NCBI RefSeq assembly: GCF_029762515.1
Contig: NZ_JARVGN010000148.1
Coordinates: forward strand, 1 to 5,113
Length of the DNA: 5,113 nt
Direction: 5' to 3'
Origin: Methanocalculus sp.
Lineage (GTDB): Archaea; Halobacteriota; Methanomicrobia; Methanomicrobiales; Methanocorpusculaceae
Part shown: piece by piece, positions 1-5,113 of the stretch
Numbering within the stretch: position 1 is the stretch's first letter
Layout of the letters: every line of letters starts with the position of its first letter
Translations under genes and position numbers: made by a program
The notes under the pieces: generated by a model
Seen by the model: only the letters and a program-made list of their open reading frames with translations
What the model was told of the DNA's origin: nothing
Database searches by the model: none

Positions 1-165
1 CGAGCATGGGATGATGCTGAGGAGCATGCCGAACTGCAGAGGTACGGAGATATTCTTATCGTGAATTCCCCTGTTCTCTACGACACAGTTCCGTTCCAAA
101 ACATCCAGCCCTGCGATCTTCCGCAGATCTTCCGGAACATGACTGCGCTAGAGGGTGTTTCATGA
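1..165 (+). CDS. 3' end of an unidentified protein (partial)
   Basis: Reading frame 1 is open from the first base to a TGA at 163-165 and gives the last 54 residues of a protein whose start lies outside the window. The tail is soluble and mixed in character: an acidic start (WDDAEEHAELQRYGD), a strand-like stretch (ILIVNSPVLYDTVPF), then a polar end (LPQIFRNMTALEGVS). I see no membrane segment and no motif I can assign to a family. The stop overlaps the start of the PIG-L gene as ATGA, so it is almost certainly the preceding gene of the same operon and probably belongs to the same glycan pathway. That it is coding rests on the unbroken frame, the protein-like composition and the exact 4-nt overlap; 54 open codons alone would be weak evidence. 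Function is unknown. Confidence 0.7.
   Translation, partial: RAWDDAEEHAELQRYGDILIVNSPVLYDTVPFQNIQPCDLPQIFRNMTALEGVS
153..157 (+). promoter_or_regulatory. Ribosome binding site of the PIG-L gene
   Basis: GGGTG lies inside the last codons of the upstream gene, 4 nt before the ATG at 162. It matches the archaeal anti-Shine-Dalgarno sequence in part and supports reinitiation at the ATGA overlap. Confidence 0.5.
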
Positions 166-785
166 GCAGGCGGATACTGATCATCAGCCCGCACACCGAC
201 GACGGCGAACTCGGGTGTGGAGGTTCGATCGCCCGTTTTATCGAGGAAGGAGACGAGATCGAGTATGTGGCCCTCTCTGCATGCGAAAAATCCATACCCC
301 TCGAATACCCGCCTGACATCCTCAGACAGGAAGTAAAGCGTGCAACAAAAGTGCTGGGCATAGGTGAACCCATTCTCTTTGACTTCGAGGTACGGGAATT
401 CCCGAAATATCGCCAGCCAATTCTCGATACCCTGATTGAAGTGAGAAATCAACTCAAGCCCGATATCGTCTTCACGCCCTCCTCCTACGACACCCATCAG
501 GATCATAAGACAACGCGGGAAGAGACTCTGCGGGCATTTAAAAATTGCACGATCCTTGGTTATGAACAGCCCTGGAATAATATTACCTTCAACACTCTTG
601 CCTTCATATCCCTTACCGAAGGCCAGATCCAGAAAAAAGTTGAGGCATTACAGTGCTACGAAACGCAGAAAGAGAAGGTCTATACTCAGGGCGACTTCAT
701 TAAGGGTCTTGCGATGACTCGCGGAACCCAGATAGAGGAGAAGTATGCAGAGGCGTTTGAAGTGATCAAGTGGGTAATACGCTAG
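162..785 (+). CDS. PIG-L/LmbE family zinc-dependent N-deacetylase
   Basis: Complete 207-residue protein of the PIG-L/LmbE fold, whose members hydrolyse N-acetyl groups from GlcNAc-containing substrates (MshB, BshB and PIG-L are known cases). The N-terminal signature ISPHTDDGELGCGG (residues 8-21) supplies H11 and D14 as predicted zinc ligands and D13 as the likely general base. The second motif DTHQDHKTT (110-118) supplies H112 and H115, the latter being the expected third ligand. A C-terminal RGTQIEEKYAEAF (187-199) matches the YAEAF box common in these enzymes. Length is normal, and there is no signal peptide or membrane helix, so it should act in the cytoplasm on a nucleotide sugar or lipid-linked sugar. 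The ATG lies in an ATGA overlap with the upstream stop, with GGGTG at 153-157 as ribosome site. The actual substrate cannot be read from sequence; the setting argues for a glycan precursor rather than a low-molecular-weight thiol. Confidence 0.93.
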   Translation: MSRRILIISPHTDDGELGCGGSIARFIEEGDEIEYVALSACEKSIPLEYPPDILRQEVKRATKVLGIGEPILFDFEVREFPKYRQPILDTLIEVRNQLKPDIVFTPSSYDTHQDHKTTREETLRAFKNCTILGYEQPWNNITFNTLAFISLTEGQIQKKVEALQCYETQKEKVYTQGDFIKGLAMTRGTQIEEKYAEAFEVIKWVIR

Positions 786-799
786 GATACACGGAATGT

Positions 800-803
800 G
801 AGG
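800..803 (+). promoter_or_regulatory. Ribosome binding site of the NodB-type deacetylase
   Basis: A short GAGG lies 4 nt before the ATG at 808. It is the weakest site in the operon, but the in-frame TGA at 799-801 leaves no upstream alternative start. The 22-bp gap that contains it shows no TATA-like box, so I infer no separate promoter. Confidence 0.4.
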
Positions 804-807
804 CTGG

Positions 808-1698
808 ATGAATTTTTTGATGACGGTCGATGTCGAGAGCTTCTCGATTCCGCTGAATCGGTGCGATCCTGAGACAGCCCGGCAGGTATATGATCAGGGG
901 TTGCCCAGACTGCTCGCAGTACTGGCGAAGCATGATGCTGCCTCAACCTTTTACTTTACCGGTGAGCTTGCACAGGCTGTTCCTGAGGCCATTGAGCTAG
1001 TGAAGGATCATGGTCATGAAATCGGATGCCACGGCCACCTCCATGAAGTGGACAGGGCTTTTGACATTCTCAGTTACGATGAGCAGGTCCATGATCTTAC
1101 AACGGCGAAGAAGATTATTGAATCAGTCGCTGGCCCCATCCAGGCCTTCAGGGCACCGGCACTCAGAATCAACGATGACACCATACGAGCACTTGCGGCG
1201 ACCCGCTTCACAACAGATAGTTCCGTCTGCCCACAGCGTTTTGATGGGCCTTTTACGTTCGGATCGAAGCAGAAGCTGAAATGGCTCACTGCACCGAGGG
1301 GCCCCCATTATCTGGACGGAGATCAATCAATCCTCGAGATCCCTGTATCTGCACTCTTGGTTCCCTACATCGGAACGACGATGAGGATATCTCCACTCAT
1401 GGTTAGACTGCTTCAAGAAGTTCTTTTTTTTGAGGCTGCGCATACCGGCAGACCAGTTGTCTTCTTATTTCATCCGAACGAATGTTTGGATACTCGTGGA
1501 AATGTCATCACTACACGGAGAACAAATAATCGGATTAAATACCTCTTTGCCGATAAAATCAGGCAGCGGCTCAAGTTGCGAAATCTTGGAGAGAAGGCGG
1601 TTGTTCAAATGGATGGTATTCTTCATCACGCCAAGGAATGCGGATTTTCCTTTATGACGGCATCAGATCTCATGAGAGAATACAGGGTGAAGGAATGA
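808..1698 (+). CDS. NodB-type polysaccharide deacetylase
   Basis: Complete 296-residue carbohydrate esterase 4 (NodB homology) protein. Visible motifs in order are TVDVES (residues 6-11, D8 the probable base), HEIGCHGHLHE (70-80, the H75/H79 metal pair of HxxxH), FRAPALRIN (114-122, with the R and P of motif 3), TDSSV (136-140) and VFLFHPNE (218-225, catalytic H222). The catalytic domain begins at residue 1 with no signal peptide, so a cytoplasmic role on a precursor fits better than trimming of an exported polymer. The DVE form of motif 1 resembles the branch that includes Helicobacter PgdA-like and exopolysaccharide-locus deacetylases. The ATG at 808 is fixed by an in-frame TGA at 799-801, which excludes a longer form, and GAGG at 800-803 precedes it by 4 nt. 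It follows the PIG-L gene by 22 bp, the widest gap here, and overlaps the next gene by 4 nt. Confidence 0.92.
   Translation: MNFLMTVDVESFSIPLNRCDPETARQVYDQGLPRLLAVLAKHDAASTFYFTGELAQAVPEAIELVKDHGHEIGCHGHLHEVDRAFDILSYDEQVHDLTTAKKIIESVAGPIQAFRAPALRINDDTIRALAATRFTTDSSVCPQRFDGPFTFGSKQKLKWLTAPRGPHYLDGDQSILEIPVSALLVPYIGTTMRISPLMVRLLQEVLFFEAAHTGRPVVFLFHPNECLDTRGNVITTRRTNNRIKYLFADKIRQRLKLRNLGEKAVVQMDGILHHAKECGFSFMTASDLMREYRVKE
1685..1690 (+). promoter_or_regulatory. Ribosome binding site deciding the PHP start
   Basis: GGGTGA sits 4 nt before the ATG at 1695 and is followed by a second purine-rich AAGGA. Together with the ATGA overlap it decides for 1695 over the in-frame ATG at 1638, which would give 19 extra residues lying entirely within the deacetylase gene. 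Confidence 0.6.
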
Positions 1699-2384
1699 AA
1701 GATGACTTTTCTGCATTTGATTTTCATATACACTCGCAATATTCGTATGATTCGCTTTGCACAATAAGAGCGATAACTAAGGCGGCAAAGCGGCGAAATC
1801 TTTCAGGATTTGCAATCACTGACCATAACACGCTGCAGGGGGCTGTAAAGGCGTCATTATGTAATTCCGAAATGGCGGTTATTATCGGTGAGGAGATATC
1901 AACAGATCAGGGTGATATCATCGGTCTTTTTTTGCACGAAGAAGTGAAACCAGGTCAAATACTTGATGTTATTGACCAGATCAGGGATCAGGACGGGTTG
2001 ATAGTACTCCCCCATCCATTTAAGAAAAACCTATCCCCCTCGCCTGAGGTCGTCGCAAACGTCGATATCATCGAGGTATTGAATGGGAGGCGGCCGCCTG
2101 AAATGAACCGCAAGGCAGCTGCTTTGGCAGAGAAGCATGATCTGCCAGGTATCGGTGGAAGCGATGCCCACCTCGCATGCGAAGTTGGCAGAGTACAGAC
2201 CGTTTTTAATCAGGATATTACCGATCCTGAGGATATCAGGCGGTTGATTACGCAAAAGAAGGCGACAGTTGAAGGTACTGAATCGTCACAATATGTTCAC
2301 TACCCTAGTGTACTTATCGGTTCAGTACGGACGGGTAATTATCGTAAACTGGTGAAATCCGCTGTAAAAAGGATACCATTCTGA
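1695..2384 (+). CDS. PHP-domain metal-dependent phosphoesterase
   Basis: A 229-residue protein that is a single PHP domain of TrpH/YciV-like size. Metal-binding motifs are all present: FDFHIHS (residues 8-14, H11 and H13), ITDHNT (41-46, D43 and H44), IIGEEIST (63-70, E66), VLPHPF (104-109, H107) and GSDAH (155-159, D157 and H159). PHP domains hold two or three metals and hydrolyse phosphoesters; members include histidinol phosphatase, 5'-3' exonuclease-like enzymes and nucleotidases. Nothing here indicates a polymerase or other fused domain. The frame is open upstream to an ATG at 1638 inside the deacetylase gene, but I choose 1695: it forms an ATGA overlap with the previous stop and has GGGTGA at 1685-1690. 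The surrounding operon suggests a sugar-phosphate or nucleotide-like substrate, but this is inference. Confidence 0.9.
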   Translation: MKDDFSAFDFHIHSQYSYDSLCTIRAITKAAKRRNLSGFAITDHNTLQGAVKASLCNSEMAVIIGEEISTDQGDIIGLFLHEEVKPGQILDVIDQIRDQDGLIVLPHPFKKNLSPSPEVVANVDIIEVLNGRRPPEMNRKAAALAEKHDLPGIGGSDAHLACEVGRVQTVFNQDITDPEDIRRLITQKKATVEGTESSQYVHYPSVLIGSVRTGNYRKLVKSAVKRIPF

Positions 2385-2387
2385 GGT
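2382..2387 (+). promoter_or_regulatory. Ribosome binding site of the ATP-grasp gene
   Basis: TGAGGT begins with the stop codon of the PHP gene and lies 5 nt before the ATG at 2393, so termination and initiation sites are fused and coupling is likely. Confidence 0.6.
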
Positions 2388-2392
2388 AAACG

Positions 2393-3589
2393 ATGGGTTC
2401 AGTTTTTGTAACGGACGGGAGATCGCGGGCCGCACTGGCGATCGTCCGTTCTCTGGGGAAGAAGGGCATCAAGGTTATCGCCGGGGAGTCAATGGCCGTA
2501 TGTTCCACCTTTTTCTCGAAATACGTGCAGGAGAGGGTGGTCTATCCAGATCCTGACAGATATCCCGAGCAATTTGCAGATTTCATGCATGATTTCGTCA
2601 AGAATAATGATCTGGATATGATCATTCCGGTGAGAGATTCTACCACCCTGACACTTTCGAAATTCAAACAACGTTTCTCCCCCTATGTGAAGATCCCTCT
2701 TGCAGACTATGAGACCCTGACAATCGGCAGGGATAAAGCAAAGACCATCCGCCTTGCAGAGGAACTCAATATTCCCCACCCGAAGACCACATATACTGAA
2801 CATCCTGATTTTGAAAGAATTAAAGAAGATTTTTCATTCCCCGTCGTCGTCAAACCGAGAGAAAGTTCCGGTTCACGTGGCATCATCTATGTACAGTCTC
2901 CAGAGGAGCTTGAAGATGCGTATCTGAAATCACGGAGTCTTTTTGGAAATCTGATGGTGCAAGAATTTATTCCATATGGCGGCGCTTACGGAACGTCCCT
3001 GCTTCTGAACCAAGGTGAGGTCAGGGCATTCTTTTCTCACAAACGAATTCGAGAATACCCGATTAGCGGGGGACCCAGCACTTTGAGGGAGGGTATACGC
3101 AATCCAAAACTTGAGCGGTATGCAATGGATCTGCTTACATCAATAAAGTGGCATGGGGTTGCCATGGTTGAATTCAGGAAGGACTCCCGGACAGATGAGT
3201 ACAAACTGATGGAGATAAACCCTCGTTTCTGGGGTTCTCTCGCCCTGCCGATCTTCTCAGGAGTTGATTTTCCTTATTTACTCTATCGCATGACGATAGA
3301 TGGCGATGTCGAACCGGTTTGTGATTATCCTGTTGGGATGAGAAGCCGCTGGTTGATCTTTGGCGATATCCTCTGGCTTTTAGGGAGTTCTAACAAAATT
3401 ACGGCTATCCCTGAATTTCTGAAGTTCAGGAATGAGAACCTGTGTTATGACACACTATCGGTGGACGATCCTTTCCCTGCACTGGGAGCAGTGTTGGAGG
3501 GGTTCATCTCTTTTACTAACAAAGGGAGAAGAGAGCATGCATTTAACAGGGGATGGACAAGCAAAAACAGAAACGAGGCGCTAAAATGA
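2393..3589 (+). CDS. ATP-grasp family carboxylate-amine ligase (COG3919-like)
   Basis: A 398-residue ATP-grasp enzyme. The N-terminal pre-ATP-grasp part opens with SVFVTDGRSRAALAIVRSLG (3-22), a Rossmann-like nucleotide-fold start. The ATP-grasp part contains GRDKAKTIRLAEELNIPHP (112-130), the ATP-binding PVVVKPRESSGSRG (150-163, K154), an E-containing MVEF (258-261) and the metal-binding MEINPRFWGS (273-282, E274 and N276). This is the arrangement seen in predicted carboligases and carbamoyl-phosphate-synthase-like ligases, which activate a carboxylate as an acyl phosphate and transfer it to an amine. About 115 residues after the metal site form a C-terminal extension I cannot assign. No export signal or clear transmembrane helix is present. 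The start has TGAGGT at 2382-2387, overlapping the stop of the PHP gene, 5 nt upstream. In this operon the acceptor could be an amino sugar freed by a deacetylase or made by the aminotransferase. The substrate pair is unknown. Confidence 0.88.
   Translation: MGSVFVTDGRSRAALAIVRSLGKKGIKVIAGESMAVCSTFFSKYVQERVVYPDPDRYPEQFADFMHDFVKNNDLDMIIPVRDSTTLTLSKFKQRFSPYVKIPLADYETLTIGRDKAKTIRLAEELNIPHPKTTYTEHPDFERIKEDFSFPVVVKPRESSGSRGIIYVQSPEELEDAYLKSRSLFGNLMVQEFIPYGGAYGTSLLLNQGEVRAFFSHKRIREYPISGGPSTLREGIRNPKLERYAMDLLTSIKWHGVAMVEFRKDSRTDEYKLMEINPRFWGSLALPIFSGVDFPYLLYRMTIDGDVEPVCDYPVGMRSRWLIFGDILWLLGSSNKITAIPEFLKFRNENLCYDTLSVDDPFPALGAVLEGFISFTNKGRREHAFNRGWTSKNRNEALK
3575..3580 (+). promoter_or_regulatory. Ribosome binding site deciding the aminotransferase start
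   Basis: GAGGCG lies 5 nt before the ATG at 3586, inside the last codons of the ATP-grasp gene. It favours this start over the in-frame ATG at 3553, which would add 11 mostly lysine/glutamine-rich residues not typical of the family N-terminus. Confidence 0.5.
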
Positions 3590-4788
3590 GTGTAAATATT
3601 CGATATCTTCCCTCAGCGATGACTCCAATTAGCATCATGGATATTGGATCAGCCATCACAGATCAAAAAGATGGTCTGAGCCGCTTTAAAGATGCTATCA
3701 ATTCATATCTAGAGGCCAAGGAATCGTACACTTTCACGTCATTTATGCGATCGATTTATGCCTGCCTGATGATCGTGAAGGATCTTGATCCACGAAGAGA
3801 GGTAATCCTCCCCCGATTTTCCTGCCCCACTTTTACCCACGCCATTCGAGAGGCAGGATTAACGCCCTTATACTGTGATATAAATCCCCTGACACTCAGC
3901 ATGGATATGGAGAAACTTCAGGGCATGGATCTCAATAACGCACTTGCGATAATCTCCGTCAACCATTTTGGACTTGCCAATCCGATGGATCAGCTGGCAG
4001 AAATTTCAAAAGAGAAAGACATCTATCTGATAGAAGATCTGGGATATTCACTCGGTACACGTTTTAAAAAGAGGAAATTGGGGACTTTTGGAGATTTTAG
4101 CGTCCTGAATTTCAAGGAGGGCAAGGCGATCCCAATTGGGGGAGGTATGCTTACGACATCTCATGACGGGTTGATGGACCTGTTTCGAGACCAGCAAACC
4201 CGGGGGAGCAACGTCGGGCGGATGATCGGTTATCGATATGTCGTTAATCCTTACATATATTTCCTGTTTAAGAAGACGATGGATCTCTTTCAATTCAACG
4301 AGAGGAGATTGTTTTCGATGGAAGATACGATACGTGGTAGCATGAGTGAATTCGATTACCAATTCGATGCAAGTGAACCCTTGTACGCACTGTCAGATTT
4401 TCAAGGCCGATTGGGGCTTCGGATTTTCTCGAGATTTGAGGATACCATACGAATAAGGGAAACAAACGCGAGATTTCTTGAGGATGCGTTATCAGACTGT
4501 ACAGCTATTGAATTAGTGGAGAGGGAGGAGGGGACGGAGATAACTCATTACATCCGTTACCCTGTGCGTGTACCACATGGTTTGCGATATGACATGTTAC
4601 ATCGTCTCCTTGGTGATGGGGTTGAGGCGAGAGATATTTATTCAGAAGTAAAACCCGATGGTGGTGCATATCCTGGTGCGTATAAGGTTTCACAGGAGAT
4701 ATTAACGCTACCCTGCCATCCTGGAATGAATACAACAGATCTTCAGAGAACCATCAATACAATTTCGGCATTTGAAAAAAGTAGGTGA
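3586..4788 (+). CDS. DegT/DnrJ/EryC1 family PLP-dependent sugar aminotransferase
   Basis: A 400-residue fold-type I aminotransferase of the family that converts keto sugars on nucleotide carriers to amino sugars. Visible features are ILPRFSCPTFTHAIREAGLTP (74-94), the YCDINPLTLSMD strand-loop (96-107), VNHFGL (125-130), IEDLGYSLGT (149-158, D151 expected to bind the pyridine nitrogen) and GDFSVLNFKEGKAIPIGGG (169-187). K180 is best placed as the PLP-binding lysine because it lies five residues before the glycine run, as in classical members. The small C-terminal domain is complete and length is normal. The frame is open back to an ATG at 3553, but 3586 is preferred: it makes an ATGA overlap with the ATP-grasp stop and has GAGGCG 5 nt upstream, while 3553 has only a G-rich run too close to it. 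The usual small-residue PLP phosphate loop is diverged (see findings). Whether it aminates or uses PLP for dehydration is not decidable from sequence alone, though the lysine favours amination. Confidence 0.9.
   Translation: MSVNIRYLPSAMTPISIMDIGSAITDQKDGLSRFKDAINSYLEAKESYTFTSFMRSIYACLMIVKDLDPRREVILPRFSCPTFTHAIREAGLTPLYCDINPLTLSMDMEKLQGMDLNNALAIISVNHFGLANPMDQLAEISKEKDIYLIEDLGYSLGTRFKKRKLGTFGDFSVLNFKEGKAIPIGGGMLTTSHDGLMDLFRDQQTRGSNVGRMIGYRYVVNPYIYFLFKKTMDLFQFNERRLFSMEDTIRGSMSEFDYQFDASEPLYALSDFQGRLGLRIFSRFEDTIRIRETNARFLEDALSDCTAIELVEREEGTEITHYIRYPVRVPHGLRYDMLHRLLGDGVEARDIYSEVKPDGGAYPGAYKVSQEILTLPCHPGMNTTDLQRTINTISAFEKSR
4783..4788 (+). promoter_or_regulatory. Ribosome binding site of the DUF354 gene
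   Basis: AGGTGA, a six-base match to the archaeal consensus, contains the TGA stop of the aminotransferase gene and stands 4 nt before the ATG at 4793. It is the best-matching site in the window. Confidence 0.65.
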
Positions 4789-4792
4789 TTGA

Positions 4793-5113
4793 ATGAAAAT
4801 ACTTGTTGGGGTCTGGCATCCAGCGCACGTGCATTTTTTCAAGAATTTTATCTGGGAAATGGAAAAAAGAGGGCATTCTATAAAAATTTTGGCACTTGAA
4901 AAAGAGATGAATATCCAGATCTTGGATAATTACCAATTTGAGTACGAGGTTATAGGGAAAAACCGAACTGGTCTGGTCAATAAGCTATTTCATACAATCA
5001 TCAACGATATAAAGACGTATAAAATAGTGAAGGATTTCGATCCCGACATAATGCTGGGGATAGCTGCGATCTTTTTTGCGCATGTGGGGTGTGTGACAAA
5101 AAGACCCTCCATA
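4793..5113 (+). CDS. DUF354 family glycosyltransferase-like protein (5' part)
   Basis: First 107 residues of a gene that continues past the window. The start MKILVGVWHPAHVHFFKN (1-18) is the hallmark of DUF354, archaeal and bacterial proteins related to GT-B fold enzymes such as UDP-GlcNAc 2-epimerase and MurG-like transferases. A GHSIKILALEKE stretch (27-38) and PDIMLGIAAIFFAHVG (84-99) fit the Rossmann-like N-terminal domain. It begins 4 nt after the aminotransferase stop, with AGGTGA at 4783-4788 covering that stop, so it is co-translated. It would add or modify a sugar in the glycan made by this operon, but no DUF354 activity can be assumed and the nucleotide-binding C-terminal half is not visible. 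Base composition is clearly lower in GC (about 39% by hand count) than the first genes. Confidence 0.88.
   Translation, partial: MKILVGVWHPAHVHFFKNFIWEMEKRGHSIKILALEKEMNIQILDNYQFEYEVIGKNRTGLVNKLFHTIINDIKTYKIVKDFDPDIMLGIAAIFFAHVGCVTKRPSI

Noticed and set aside
393..404. Perfect 12-bp palindrome CGGGAATTCCCG, a possible operator
   Set aside because: It lies in the middle of the PIG-L coding sequence, has no second copy that I see, and about one palindrome of this length is expected by chance in 5 kb.
78..506. Minus-strand open frame of 142 codons opposite the PIG-L gene
   Set aside because: It is antisense to a gene with clear catalytic motifs, has no recognisable domain and no ribosome site context, so it is a shadow frame.
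796..801. Minimal ATG-TGA start-stop in the 22-bp gap before the NodB-type gene
   Set aside because: A six-base match is easily due to chance, it has no clear ribosome site of its own, and nothing suggests a leader peptide or stalling function.
1424..1431. Run of eight T, resembling an archaeal oligo-T terminator or a slippage site; a run of seven T at 1927-1933 is similar
   Set aside because: Both lie inside intact genes and encode Leu-Phe-Phe or Phe-Leu codons in frame. There is no associated hairpin and downstream genes are coupled, so termination is unlikely.
1638..1694. Longer N-terminus for the PHP protein
   Set aside because: It would lie wholly within the deacetylase gene. The PHP domain starts right after residue 1 of the shorter form, and the ATG at 1695 has the better ribosome site.
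2489..2803. Minus-strand open frame of 104 codons opposite the ATP-grasp gene
   Set aside because: It overlaps conserved ATP-grasp coding sequence and its translation has no family features.

Overview
The window is a slice of a surface-polysaccharide or glycoconjugate biosynthesis locus, most likely from a euryarchaeon; a methanogen of the Methanomicrobiales type is my best guess. The basis is (i) strong GGTGA/GAGG-type Shine-Dalgarno sites 3-6 nt before most starts, (ii) codon use mixing ATA, AGA/AGG and GC-ending codons, and (iii) protein types common in archaeal sugar loci (DUF354, the archaeal-style DegT aminotransferase, COG3919-like ATP-grasp). No rRNA, tRNA or taxon-specific marker is present, so the assignment is tentative. 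All genes are on the plus strand.

Layout: 1-165 is the 3' end of an unidentified gene. Then come a PIG-L/LmbE-type deacetylase (162-785), a NodB-type polysaccharide deacetylase (808-1698), a PHP-domain metal-dependent phosphoesterase (1695-2384), an ATP-grasp ligase (2393-3589), a DegT/DnrJ/EryC1 PLP-dependent sugar aminotransferase (3586-4788), and the 5' part of a DUF354 glycosyltransferase-like gene (4793 to the window end). Three junctions are ATGA overlaps (162, 1695, 3586) and the other three gaps are 22, 8 and 4 bp. I see no promoter or terminator, so the whole window reads as the interior of one polycistronic, translationally coupled operon. No non-coding stretch exceeds 22 bp, and I found no mobile element, CRISPR array or structural RNA.

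How the genes may work together (inference): the two deacetylases, of unrelated fold, could expose amines on N-acetylated sugars, and the aminotransferase could make an amino sugar from a keto sugar. The ATP-grasp enzyme could then acylate such an amine with an amino acid or other carboxylate. The DUF354 protein, related to GT-B enzymes, would add or process a sugar. The PHP protein would be a phosphoesterase acting on a phosphorylated intermediate. The combination suggests an amino-sugar-rich, possibly aminoacylated glycan. This is a plausible accessory glycan pathway, not a proven new system. GC content falls from about 52% in the first deacetylase to about 39% in the last gene (hand counts over 300 bases each), which fits a mosaic, horizontally assembled locus.
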